A stretch of DNA of 64,000 nt from Nemania diffusa. Its lineage: Eukaryota > Ascomycota > Sordariomycetes > Xylariales > Xylariaceae. Below are positions 11,801 through 23,050 of the stretch, one piece after another. The position numbers and the translations under genes are program-made. The notes under the pieces are model-generated. The model was not told the DNA's origin. It searched no databases and was given only the letters and a program-made list of their open reading frames with translations. The stretch is taken from assembly GCA_038501195.1 (NCBI GenBank), contig JBBPUQ010000002.1, positions 5,285,001 through 5,349,000 on the forward strand. Direction: 5' to 3'. Within the stretch, counting starts at the first letter, position 1; every line of letters starts with the position of its first letter.

Positions 11801-14378
11801 GGCATCACTGTCGTTGTGTCTCCCCTACTTAGCTTGATGCAAGATCAAGTTGATCATCTCAAGGCGCTCAACATTGCCGCAACAACCTTCAACGGAGACA
11901 CCACGCCTGCAGCAAGGAAGGAGATTATGGATGCGTTGAAGCAACCATATCCAGAACACTATTTCCAGCTACTTTATGTCACACCTGAGATGATCAATAA
12001 AAGCACAGCTTTTTTGAATGGGCTTGGTCACCTCCATCGTAACAAAAAACTTGCTCGTCTCGTTATTGATGAAGCGCATTGTGTTAGTCAATGGGGCCAC
12101 GACTTCCGACCAGACTACAAGCAGCTAGGCAATTTTCGGGAACGATTTCCTCAAGTCCCTTTAATGGCACTGACGGCGACTGCAACCCAAAACGTCATTA
12201 TGGATGTAAAACATAACTTAGGCATTGAGGAGTGCGAACAGTTTACGCAAAGCTTCAACCGACCGAACCTGTATTACGAAGTCCTTCGGAAGGAGAAAGA
12301 TAACACCGCAACTATCGCTGATTTAATTAACTCGAAATACTCTGGCAAAACCGGTATTGTTTATACACTCTCTAGAAAATCTGCCGAGACCATTGCGCAA
12401 AAGTTGCGAGATCAGGGAATTGCCTCTCATCATTATCACGCCAGTATAGACCCTACAGAAAAGGCGCGAATACAACGAGAATGGCAACAGGGGAGGATTA
12501 AAGTTGTTGTTGCTACGATCGCTTTCGGAATGGGCATAGACAAGCCAGATGTGCGTTTTGTTATCCACCAATCCGTCCCGAAGAGCCTCGAAGGGTACTA
12601 TCAAGAAACCGGACGTGCGGGCCGTGACGGCAAGCAATCTGAATGCTATCTTTATTTTGGCTATGGAGACGTGACTCAACTTCGGAAGTTGATTGCTGAT
12701 AGTGAGGGCAACGACGAGCAGAAGGAACGGCAGAGAAATATGCTTGGCATGGTAGCAGCTTTTTGTGATAATCAAAGTGATTGTCGTCGAGTCGAGATTC
12801 TGCGTTACTTCGGAGAAGCATTTAGCAAAGCCGAATGTAATGCTACCTGCGATAATTGCATGTCTAAAGATCAATTCGAGCAGAAGGATTTCACAAAGTA
12901 CGCGCTTGCTGTGCTCGAGATCGTGAGATCGGAGGGGAGAGTTACGCTTGCTCAATGCACTGACTACCTCATGGCTAAGAAGAAGAAAACCGACTTTCAT
13001 GAAGAGATGGCGCAATATCATGGCATAGCTAGGCATTTGCCTAAGCATGAGGTTCATCGTGTTGTTGACAGACTACTTGCTGAGGAAGCGCTGAAGGAGG
13101 AGAACGTATTCAAGACCACCGTAAGGATGGCGGTCCAATACTTCAGAGTAAGCAACCTTTTCTGTGGCCGATACTTACTTTCAAGTTAACATGTGACTTT
13201 AGATAGGACGAATGGCACACTCTTTCCTAGTTAATGGACGTCAACTCCTGTTGACTACCCGAGTCAAGAGCGACGGTAGCCATATTGACACTGTGAAGGT
13301 TCAGAGGCGATTGAATATGCCAGCCGCGCCAGCAACTAGAAGGGAGCAGACGGTGCAGTTCACTTCCACGTTAGTATCGTCACCGGCTCGGAAATCGGCC
13401 AGCAAGAAAAAGGGGAAGGCTGTGGCGAATCACGACGAAGATAGTGACCAAGACTTTGGCGCACACGGCAATGGGTATTCCCGAGACGGTTTTGTCGTGG
13501 GCGATGAGGAAAACTCAGATGATGATTTCGAAACGATGCTGCCTGCAGTGGTTAGACGTCGGGAAACGAACCCAGTTGGACCACCCATATCACGTGATGC
13601 TCGCCTGAGCGAGGCGAGTCTCACAGATATTCAAAAAGACATCCTTGAAAGCTTCTTTAAGGACGCGCAAAAACTAGAAGAGAAAATTCGGGTTTCAAGC
13701 GGCTACAGGCAACCTCTTTTCTCCCAACTTCAGCTTCGTGAGATGGGCTTACGATGGACCGTCACCTTGGAACAAATGCGGCGGGTCCCAGGCGTAGATG
13801 GAGACGTAGTAACCCGGCATGGCAACAAGCTGCTCCCCCTCATCCAGCGATATCATCAACAGTATCAGGAAATGATGGGCCTACCACCTAAACCGCGCCA
13901 TGTACCTCATTTAGGTGAAATCGTGGATTTGGTGACCAGCGACGAGGACGAAGACGATCAGGATATGGAAGCCATTGAGGATGACGAGGACGAGGATGAT
14001 GACGACGACGAAGGCGGTGAGACCTCTGGCTATTTCGAACCCTCTGCTACAGAGAAGGCATTCATGGAGAATTTTCATCGGGCGAATCAACAGGACTCTC
14101 CCAAGTCCCGCAAACGTAGCTCGAGCGGCGGCCCCAGCACCGGGAGAGGAGGAAAGACCAGCTGGCGCGGCGGCAAGAAGCAATTCGCCTCCAGACGGTC
14201 CTCGGGCGGTAAGTTCGCAGGGGTCAAAAAGAAAGGGGGCGCCTCTAGGAGGAGCACGAGCGCCCAGGCTTCCCGCGGCTCAGCGGCTCCGTCGCAGGGC
14301 CGGGCGACAACCTCGAGGAGCAAGAGCACTAGGGCACAAGGCGTCGGGTTCGACGGCATTGGGCTCATGGATTACTAG
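8891..14378 (+). CDS. RecQ-family DNA helicase (Sgs1/BLM/QDE-3/MusN type)
   Basis: ATP-dependent 3'-5' DNA helicase acting in the nucleus in recombination, fork repair and, in Neurospora (QDE-3), quelling. Exons 8891-13147 and 13203-14378 are joined in phase 0 across a 55-bp intron, giving 1810 aa. The frame is open upstream only from a TTG; the ATG at 8891 gives MTRNN, which I recall as the usual start of filamentous-fungal homologues. Residues 1-900 are long, low-complexity and S/T/P-rich with acidic patches. The helicase core starts near 907: Walker A MPTGGGKS (about 950), DEAHCVSQWGHDFRPDY (about 1059), LTATAT, ATIAFGMGIDKPDVR and the motif VI element QETGRAGRDG. An RQC zinc-binding cluster follows (CRR...CNATCDNC), then a winged-helix segment that spans the intron, and an HRDC domain at about 1548-1645. 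The tail has a D/E-rich tract (about 1664-1692) and a basic R/S/G-rich end. Key helicase residues are intact. Confidence 0.95.
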
Positions 14379-15733
14379 CTGATCACAAACACACGATCGA
14401 AGATCAACCAACCTACCTAGATATATATCTGTTTTTAGATGTCAGCACAAAATACCCTGTATAGAGTATATGTCGGGCTCATGGATTATGTCCCGAGTAA
14501 GACCGCATGGAGGAAGAAGAGAACGTGGGAGGAGGTAAGGTGGGCGAGATTCTTATTACGGAGGCGCTCGCCTTTTGATCGATGATTTCGCGGTTGCTGT
14601 CGCTGCTACCCTACTTGTTTATTCTTCGGCATTTGCATGGCGTGGCGTGGCATGGGATGAATGGCATGGCGTCGTCGTGCGGCATCGCGTTTGCTTACGT
14701 GGCTAAGTCGGGCTACGGCTTGACATGAATGAGTTAATGAAATCAATGAATTGAGTTTCAAACTGCCTCCCTTAGTGTATATTCACGTTTGATTGATTTG
14801 CTTCTACCAATGCTATAACCCACTCCCTCCAACTGTGTAATACAATATATAACCTATCAAGAGCGAGCAAGACCTCACGTCCTCAATTAATAACACTAGG
14901 TATACCGGATCCATGTCATCTTTTTAAGAATGGTAAACTATCATTCATGCATACAGATTCGCATCGCCATGATTCAATTACGAGGAAACGTCCCAGTGTT
15001 TTTTGTACTAAGGAGCCTATATTCCACAATTTGTTCACAACTCTCTCGCCTCCCCTCTCTCGGTGCGTTGGATTCTCCCGTCGCCTTCCATCAGCTACCA
15101 CAGGATGCGCCTGTACGGGCGCGCAGAGCCCCCAACGCAGCTCACCACTGCTCCTCTCATCCGTTCTGTCTATGTTACAATATACAACTTCGACCTTCAC
15201 TCTCAACTGGCATGGCATGGCATGGTTTCCATCCCCGCCTTTGCATCTTTCTCTCTCAAGTGCTTCTCTCCGCAGAAAATCGCCCCTGATCAAAGTGCCG
15301 TGGAGGTATCTCGTGAACGGTATGAAAAAAACTCGGAAGGAAAAAATAGGTTCCTTAAAAATAGAACCGAACTGAGCTGAATAGAGTGATTCAAACAACG
15401 AACGCCCGCCTAACCGCCTTCCCCCCTTTCTCCCGGTTGAAGTACGCCAATGCTGCATGCTTCCCAGATCTGCTCGTTGTTTTGAGTGAAAAAGAGGAGA
15501 GCTAGAAGTAAGAGTGTAGTGATCAGTAAAATAAGGTGTAATGGCAAGTTGGCCTTTTGTGCTTGACAGCTGTATGGCCACAGTGCAAGACTAAGAGGCG
15601 TACGTGGTTATCGACGCTCTCAGTGACGAATGGAGGAGTCTGGGCCCGGCTAGCAGGCCTGCGACATATGGAATGGATGATAGAGAGTTGATGTCGTATG
15701 TCTCGTAGTGGTTTGCAGTCGGATCTCACAGGC
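14379..15733. other. intergenic between convergent RecQ and Kar9 genes
   Basis: Both neighbours end here, so this is 3' untranslated and terminator sequence for two convergent genes. A 221-codon minus-strand frame at 14916-15581 begins at GTG, has no recognisable domain and overlaps several equally poor plus-strand frames; I do not call it. Short ATGGCATGG-type repeats occur near 14634-14680 and 15208-15224. Confidence 0.5.
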
Positions 15734-18700
15734 TCAATATCGCCAGCGAGGTTTGTTATCTTCCCCGCCGTTATTGCTCTTGCGCGACCCGGCTGCGCTT
15801 ACACGGCCGGTAGGAGGATTACTTGTCTTAGGGACTGGGAGTAGGCTCGTACGTCGCGACGCTGCCATTGAACTAGCTGATCTCTGTTTAGTATCAAAAG
15901 GCCCGCCTTGTGGTCTAGGTGGCTGGAACGAAGCTCTTCGGTTGTCAAGAACACCTGCAGACACCTTCGACACTAGCCGTGGTTTTGGTGGTACCAATAC
16001 ATATGAATTATGTGTATCGGGAGAGGCGGCTGCAATTCGCTCTCGGAAAGAAAGCCGGGAGTGAGTATTCGGCTTCGATGGTGTACTACCGGGGGCGGGA
16101 GAGGCAGATGCTCCTCTCGACAGAGGACTTCGCATAGGTAGCTTAGACTCCTGTGATCCCGGAGTAATCGCCGAGATAGAGCGGACGGGGGTAGGCGTTC
16201 TCTTTGTATACGGGCTAGGAGTAGTGAGGCTCAAAGGCCTGAAGTTATGTCCAACATCAGAGTCTCGAACGTTAGTAGATATATTCCAGCGTGGGCGGTT
16301 ATCCGTTATACTAGAAGCGGATTTTGGCAGGTAAATCCCGAGAGGCGTCACAGAACCGCCTCGAACCGGTGTCGATGAGCTCGAGGTGTTAGATAATGTC
16401 GAGAGTCTTGATCCAGGGAGGCGTCGTGCAGGAGGAGCGAGCGTCGAACTACTCCGCCTAGATGATGAGGGCTGAGGAATGCCGGTGCTATGGCTAGCGG
16501 AACGGTTTTTGGTCTTAGGTACAGGGGTAACAGGTTCGAGTCCAAGGCTAGACATGACAACTGATGAAGGTGGGGAGCTGCCCGGTGTTTCGTTACCGCT
16601 GCCGACAGTCGACCTGTCGTTCGAAAGCATGCTCGAGACCGAATCTCGTAGTTGCTGGCTGCGTTTATCTGCCTGAATCTCCTCTAAAATGGAGTCGATA
16701 TCCCTCATCTGCCGTTTCAGATCTTCCCACCGAGACTGTATCTCGGTATGAAATCGCAATATCTCACCGTTGACTGTGAGTCTATCCTTGACGCCTTTGT
16801 CAATGATAAATAGGACTCGTTCAACGGCAGGCCCGTAATGCATTTTCTTGGCCTCGTAGTTTTCAATCTTCTTACCCATGACAGGAGGGTTGGAGAATTG
16901 AAGGCCTTGATCGATGCTCTCCCGTAGTTTTATCATGCTGCGATCTACGGACTCGACCAATTTCTGTGCTTGTCTACCAGCCCTGCGGAAGACGAGAACC
17001 CACTTGTCCTCGCCTAGCTCTTTTCTTAGCGAGTCGGCATCCTTCTCAAGCTTCTTATAGCTAGCTTCAAGACCTACTCTCCTCAACTCAAGCTCCTCAC
17101 ACGCGGTTGGAAAGGCGCCTGATGCTCTCGCCTCGAAAACAGAAAGCCTCATAGGCAAGAAATCCAACGAGGCCCGTAGAGGCTGCATTCGAGCAAACAA
17201 GGCAAGTAGGCTGGAATCATCTTGGGTCAAAGCCGGAGAGCCTGGAGAGCTTGGGCTCAGAGGGAACGCGGGCAGGCTGTAGCGGTTGTTACGGACAACA
17301 GCCGGCGGCGTCTCCTCAACAATGGTTTCAAGGTCAGCGATGTCAACGCCATCCCCTCCCGACACCGCAGCGATAGATTTATGTCGCCTCTCTTCCATCT
17401 CGAAGACAAGTCGACTGAGATCATCCATCTCGTTCTGGATATCGCCGAGGACCATGTTCCAGAGTTCTTCCCATTCCATAGCCGTCTCAACTTCGCCCTT
17501 GGTACTGTTCAGTGTTCTTCGGATCTTTGTCCAGTCAGACATGATCAATTCCATCTGCGTGACAGCCTTTTGGAGATCGTCGTTTGAAACACGAGCAATA
17601 TCCTCGCGACCCTGCATCGCCTCAATGGCGGTGACGTAGACATTGATAAGCCCTTCAAACCTAGTGATGGCATTTTCAACCTCCTCGTACCCTTCCCTAC
17701 CACCAGCTGCGGCCCACTCCACATCATCCTCGCTGTCGAGTCCTTCAATGACTTCGGAGGCCTTTGCTATCCAACTTCGAATTTGCTCAGCAGCACCAAT
17801 CAGGGCCTTTGTGGCTGCCTGTGCGGTGGGGATGGCGGCGACTTTGCTAGACAACAGGTCGGCATCGGGCAGTTGCAGAGCCGTTAGCTGGGCAAGCTGA
17901 TTGGCGAACGAGGCTCGGGATATCGTGTAGATGGAGCCCGGCCGTTGCAGGCCGAGGGGGTTAAAATAGGACGGGGGATTCTGCGAGAACTCGGCTGAAG
18001 CTGCGCTATCAGGCGGCGTGTCTTTTGGTAGAGGGGGTGGGGGAAGTGGGCGTTCGGAGACGAGCGGCGGCGGCGGTGCGCGTACATCTCGCTCGAGGTG
18101 GTCGCGACGTACCTCGGGCGTCGCTTTGGTGCCATTTCCATTGGTGTGATCGGGCAGTATATACTTGTTGGTGTCCATTTCTAGTGGCGGAGCCTGACTG
18201 ATCTCGGGAAGGAGTTCAGGCTTGGCCGAGAGACTCACCTCCTCGGTCGGCGTCGTCTTGCTGTCGTCGTCGCCCCGTTTCCGAAAAGAATCGCGGCTCG
18301 ATCTAGCCCTCAGCAGCTGGAGAGGAGTGCCTGCACCCTTCCACGGACGACCGCGGCGCTCGACGACAAGCCCGGCGGATTTGAGCTGATGATTGAGATC
18401 GAGAGATCGCAACTGGTCTTCGGGGAGTCGACCGACGGCTTCTTGCTGCGACGGGGTGAGCGATGGGTCGGGGGCGTCTTTTGTGCCCGAACCAAATCCC
18501 AGAGCCTTCAGACGCGCTGCCAAGCCAGGACTCGGTTTCCGGCGCTGGAAGACGGAGGATTTAGCGGACGAGAGAGTCGAGTGGTTGTCGACGGAAGGGG
18601 TGTTGGGGGAAGTTTGACTGTTGTATCGCTGGCAATCGAGGGGATCGAGTTGGAGCAGGTCTGTTGATAGGTCCGAAAAGGTCAGGATCGTCTCTGGCAG

Positions 18701-18955
18701 CTCGTCGGCGACATGTTGTTGTCCATTGGGCGCGGATGTGAGCGCGAGCAGTGCCGGGTCGATTTTGTCGGCGACGGGGGGAGCGCGACGACTATCCTGC
18801 TGCTTCTGCTGCTGCGACTGCTGCTGTCCTTGCTCTTGGTCTTGGTCTGAGTGATAATAGTCCGGACGGAGGAGCAGGGAGTGGTCGTGCGAATGGGAAT
18901 GGGGAGAGGAAGGCGGGTGAGGCGATGGAGCCGTTGTGGTGGATTGACCCGTCAT
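15734..18955 (-). CDS. Kar9-family karyogamy / spindle-positioning protein
   Basis: Cortical microtubule-capture adaptor. In yeast, Kar9 links Bim1/EB1 at microtubule plus ends to the myosin Myo2 for nuclear and spindle positioning. It is a single 1073-codon exon from a clear ATG. Residues 1-320 are low complexity, with histidine-, glutamine- and proline-rich tracts. The Kar9 domain runs from about 330 to 780, mostly helical, with the conserved segments SWIAKASEVIEGLDSEDDVE, EWEELWNMVLGDIQNEMDDL and LVFEMEERRHKS. The remaining 290 residues are basic and S/P/T-rich, with an EB1-type TGIP near 823 flanked by SSSRRSS, and RTPTPVRS near 920. The end NKPRWRY agrees with my memory of filamentous homologues. 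Microtubule binding through the tail is known for the family; the motif assignments here are inference. Confidence 0.85.
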   Translation of the reverse strand: MTGQSTTTAPSPHPPSSPHSHSHDHSLLLRPDYYHSDQDQEQGQQQSQQQKQQDSRRAPPVADKIDPALLALTSAPNGQQHVADELPETILTFSDLSTDLLQLDPLDCQRYNSQTSPNTPSVDNHSTLSSAKSSVFQRRKPSPGLAARLKALGFGSGTKDAPDPSLTPSQQEAVGRLPEDQLRSLDLNHQLKSAGLVVERRGRPWKGAGTPLQLLRARSSRDSFRKRGDDDSKTTPTEEVSLSAKPELLPEISQAPPLEMDTNKYILPDHTNGNGTKATPEVRRDHLERDVRAPPPPLVSERPLPPPPLPKDTPPDSAASAEFSQNPPSYFNPLGLQRPGSIYTISRASFANQLAQLTALQLPDADLLSSKVAAIPTAQAATKALIGAAEQIRSWIAKASEVIEGLDSEDDVEWAAAGGREGYEEVENAITRFEGLINVYVTAIEAMQGREDIARVSNDDLQKAVTQMELIMSDWTKIRRTLNSTKGEVETAMEWEELWNMVLGDIQNEMDDLSRLVFEMEERRHKSIAAVSGGDGVDIADLETIVEETPPAVVRNNRYSLPAFPLSPSSPGSPALTQDDSSLLALFARMQPLRASLDFLPMRLSVFEARASGAFPTACEELELRRVGLEASYKKLEKDADSLRKELGEDKWVLVFRRAGRQAQKLVESVDRSMIKLRESIDQGLQFSNPPVMGKKIENYEAKKMHYGPAVERVLFIIDKGVKDRLTVNGEILRFHTEIQSRWEDLKRQMRDIDSILEEIQADKRSQQLRDSVSSMLSNDRSTVGSGNETPGSSPPSSVVMSSLGLEPVTPVPKTKNRSASHSTGIPQPSSSRRSSSTLAPPARRLPGSRLSTLSNTSSSSTPVRGGSVTPLGIYLPKSASSITDNRPRWNISTNVRDSDVGHNFRPLSLTTPSPYTKRTPTPVRSISAITPGSQESKLPMRSPLSRGASASPAPGSTPSKPNTHSRLSFRERIAAASPDTHNSYVLVPPKPRLVSKVSAGVLDNRRASFQPPRPQGGPFDTKQRSASSMAASRRTSLLPVPKTSNPPTGRVSAAGSRKSNNGGEDNKPRWRY

Positions 18956-21900
18956 TTACACCTCTCGTTCAACATATACCCAATTATGTGTGGTGATTTA
19001 TGTGTAGTGTATGTAAGGTGATGCGACGGTCCGCCAATCAAAGTCTCGATTCGATTGCGCAGTCGACGAACCACAAACCACGAACCACCAACAACCCAGC
19101 AATCGCGCGTCTCGTAATGTGCCCGGCCCTGTGAGTCGTGTTAGACTTAGATGGCTATTCCACTACCTCGTCAGGAACGAGAAGACGGGACCCAGCATTG
19201 TCAGCAAACTACTGTAGAGTCTACCGGTTGTCCTGGAACGTTTGATAGATCTAGGTAGGTTGGGTAGGCAATTGAGTTGTAGAATTAAAATGGGATGAGC
19301 TAGTACAAGTAGATAGCGCAGGCAGAAGCAAAATACTGTAGTAGTGGATTGATGGCTTACCTGTATGTACCTCCTACCCTAGGTGGATAGGTACCTATCT
19401 AGATAGCGTGTAGGTAGGTACAGCAGGTATGTGTGAATTGACAGGGTCAGAGACACACCTAGCCACTGCCCACTTAATGTACGTAGGTGCTGCGCTGCAG
19501 AGAGGAGACCTACAGCCTACCTACAGGTAAACCCATGTACCTGCCTAAGGTAGCTAAGGTGCCGCAGCCGTGGTAGGTCGCCGCTGCTGAAGCCCGCGTC
19601 CAATGCTAATAACCGGTAGGTAATGAAAATATTATGGAGTCCTGTCTCTAAGGCACCTGCAGGGCGAGGGGGTTGGTAGTAGGTATGTACAGAATAGGTA
19701 CACGCGTTGCCACGTTTCGTCGTGGCGTGTGGGGGAGGCTTTTCTTTTTTTCTCTCTCTTTATTACTTTCTAGCTTTCTCTCTTCCTTGAGACTAAGATA
19801 TTGTAAGTGATCAACCAGTCACTGCAGGCTTAGGAGGCCATGATCATTGTCACCCTCACGCCTGTTGAGTAGGATGGGTGCACTGGGGATCAGGGGGTGT
19901 TTTTACTCACAACTTGCCTATCTACAGGAATACGGTGCTGTATAACGACAGTGCCGTAGTGCCTTGCAGTGAACTGTACTGTACTGTACGAGATGATAGG
20001 TATCTGTCTGTCTCCTCCTACAGAATACCTCCCTGTAGGTAGGTACCTACCCACCTTAGCGTATTCGGTATGATACCTAGGTACTACTGTATGTATGCAA
20101 GTAGGTCGTCGCAAAATTCCCGTTTCATTTACACGTGCATCCCCGCCACGCCTTTCAAGTTTTCTCGTCGGTCGCTCGCCGTAGAGTTCAGAGTATCGCG
20201 TCTTCGGTATCAGGAGCGTTTCGATTCCACGGCTTGGTAAATCCGGCTAAGTGCCACTTACAGAGTAGTGGCTTAGAGCTGGTCTCGAAGTGCAGTGCTG
20301 AGGGTCATACGTGTGAATCACTAAGGAACGAACAAGGGGAGATTGTAGAGTAGTATTGCTGTTTCAGAGATTGGGGAAAGGAGACAGAGACAGAGACGAG
20401 AGTGATAAAGCCAGCAAAACAACAAGCTATAATGACTTGGCTAGGGCATCCCTTGCTGGATTGATTGGCAGGTTGGTGGTGGAAGGCTGGTTGGGTATAG
20501 GATAGTGCGCAGGTGGTGGCCGGAAAAGAAAGATAGATGCATGTCGTCGACAAGATAAAACCTCCGTGCACAGCCGATGGCTGGAGCGGGTTTGTTCACT
20601 TTGTGTAAGCCTACCTACCAATGTGGTGAAACATTGTTCAACTCGGCTTCTCCCTAATCGCGCCTCTATTGCTTCGTATGACAAGTTATATAAGTTGTAC
20701 GTATGCACTATTGAACCTATTACCTCCGATGCCCTCCAACTCTACTAATTCCGTGGTTCAGGTAATTTTATGCTAGCTTGCAAGCTTATTAGCATAACCA
20801 ATCGGATGGGACACCATGGCTGTCAAAGTCAATACCTAGGTAGCTTTTTATCTGAATATGTAATGTGATCCTATCACTGCGGACTGGCGCTGATGGCGAT
20901 CAAGAATTAGGTATGGTGAAGCTGCCATCTAGTGTATGCATAGTATTGGTAATGGTATGCCGATGCTATGTACTGTAAGAGCAATATGGCTTTGCGTCTT
21001 GTCTTTCTTTCCGATTGGGCTTCTTTCGAAAAGCTACCTATGCTATATATCACATTTCATAGTATTTTACCGGTATACATATTTAGCACCCACTGTGGAC
21101 AATCGAGCCGTTATTATAATTTGCTGTATTAATACCTCGGTAAGTAAGTAGGGAGTGGTTGTGATACCCAGACTATTTACCTTCATACTTACGTACATAA
21201 GGCATATCATACCACATCATCAGGCAATGGCGGGGGAGAATGAGTGCATAACCTTGCTTTTCTTCGAGAAAATGGCTGGCCACGGAGTGCGGGAGATCAA
21301 CATACAACTACTCTACTATAACACGTAGGACTCTACCTATTATATGTTGAGTTAAACGTTAGCTTTTCAGAGGACGAGATCTTCTCCCATGCCACTGCCC
21401 ATGCCAGAGATATCAGGGATTATACTTGTAGACAAGGCCACTAATGTCTGTCATCTCTTTCGATCGTCATGTGAACTACGTATAGATGGTGGATATGCCG
21501 ACAACCACCTACATACTTACTTAGCACTGAGCCCACGCTCTTATTCGTATAATATCCTCGTGAGGAAACCTTCAGGGTATAGAGCCATCGTGAGGTAGTG
21601 GTATACCTAGACGGTGGATTCCTATACTACCTACCTAGTTGAGGAGATAGGTGGCAGTTCGATATCATGCACGGAGTCTTCTGGGTTGGTTTCCTCATTA
21701 GTTGCTATTATCACTGCCATTGTCAGTTGCGCAAAGAGCGATGGAGAACGACGCACTAAGATGCCGAGAGCATACAACAAGCCTTATTAATATGGAATGC
21801 TCATTTGAGTGTCAAGTGGGGAAAAAGTCCAAATAAGTATCTTCTTCTGGTCAAGAAGAAATGTCATCAAATTTTGTTGCCCGGACAGGTCGGATGCCCT

Positions 21901-23050
21901 AATTTACATCGAATGCCGCCGAGATTGTTTACTTTTTGAGAGATCAACGAAACTACTGTGTACGTAACTCTCTACACTCTGCAGCATATGTATGCAGAGC
22001 CCATCTAGACCGAACTTAAAATGCTTCTCTCTCACACAAACAAGCAACGTATGTTGTAGTCGAGAATGGATAGGTAGGTATGTAGTACCTACAGCGGGTT
22101 GAGCCTCTCGTTCCATGAAGTATAATGAACACGGTATTATATACTTCAGGTACTGGGTAGGTAAGATAAAAACTAAAATACCATGTAGTCGCACGGTTCG
22201 TTCTACGCTACGCGTCTCAGCAGAGACCCCGACGCGAATGCCAGCACATCCAGGCCAGTAATATGCGTAGTAGTAATAACCTAATGATCCTAGTTGGGGC
22301 TTCCGGCTCAGGGCTCCAGTACGTGATGCCGGTACCCACTAGACCAAATCGGGGCTCGCCTGCCTCAGGTACATGGCTAGAGCTCCATACTGCGGAAATG
22401 TATCTACCTCTGCGCAGGTAGGCAATTGGCGACACAAGCCAAGCTATAGGTACATACTTACCTACCTCCTAGCTAGCTCAAAGGGGGGCATTACGACCCC
22501 TTATTTCTTTGTCAGTGCAGTCTACTGTATTGTACATGTACAACCATGCGATCATTGTTCCTTTCCGTTGTCCTTAATAATTCATAGTGAGCATTGTTTC
22601 CCCGATTACCGATCGTCTTTAACCATGCCTGCCTGCCTACCTGTCTTTGCCTAACTGAATACTTCGTCTTACACTAGCTTCCCAAGCTTGTGTCGGTTGT
22701 GTCGGTTGTGTCGTGTGTGTGTGTGTCTGCATAATAAAGCCTCTCATTTCCCACCATACTTGATACGAGTCGCAATCCAGGATCCAAGTCCGCAGTCCAC
22801 AGTCTACTTACTTATGTCGAAGCTGCAGAGCACGCTTCACTACTACACTCTCTCTTGATAGCGTTACATTTCCCGACTCCCGCCAGATCCTTCTAGCATT
22901 GTTCCGTACATCACTCCGACTTCTCGGGTCCTTCTTGTTCTGACAGTTCTGAACTGCCGGACCCCTAAAAAGCGACATTGCGCAAGCCTCGGCTCACCTA
23001 GACAGCTCTCCTATCCCCTCCTCCTACTATCTATCTACACAACAACAACA
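18956..23050. other. 4.1-kb non-coding interval between divergent genes
   Basis: No supported gene. It separates the divergent Kar9 gene and the 23051 gene, so it contains both promoters. It is dense in the short motif TAGGTAGGTACCTACC and its parts (19250-19700, 20030-20110, 21600-22460). A pyrimidine tract lies at 19740-19790. The 3' 200 bp (22850-23050) are CT-rich and lead into acaacaATGG, the usual fungal leader. The frames of 60-96 codons here show no domain, and many lack an ATG. Confidence 0.55.
22688..22727. repeat. short TGTGTCGGT / TG-rich minisatellite
   Basis: The unit TGTGTCGGT is repeated and passes into a (GT)n run. It lies in the putative promoter about 330 bp before the start of the 23051 gene. 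Confidence 0.7.

Noticed and set aside
12323..13057. 244-codon minus-strand frame
   Set aside because: It lies antisense to the RQC region of the RecQ gene, has no domain, and the plus strand is clearly coding.
14916..15581. 221-codon minus-strand frame in an intergenic region
   Set aside because: It opens with GTG, has no recognisable domain, and lies in the 3' region between convergent genes where other frames are equally long.
16528..16545. tRNA B-box-like GGTTCGAGTCC
   Set aside because: It lies inside the Kar9 coding sequence, with no A box or cloverleaf around it.
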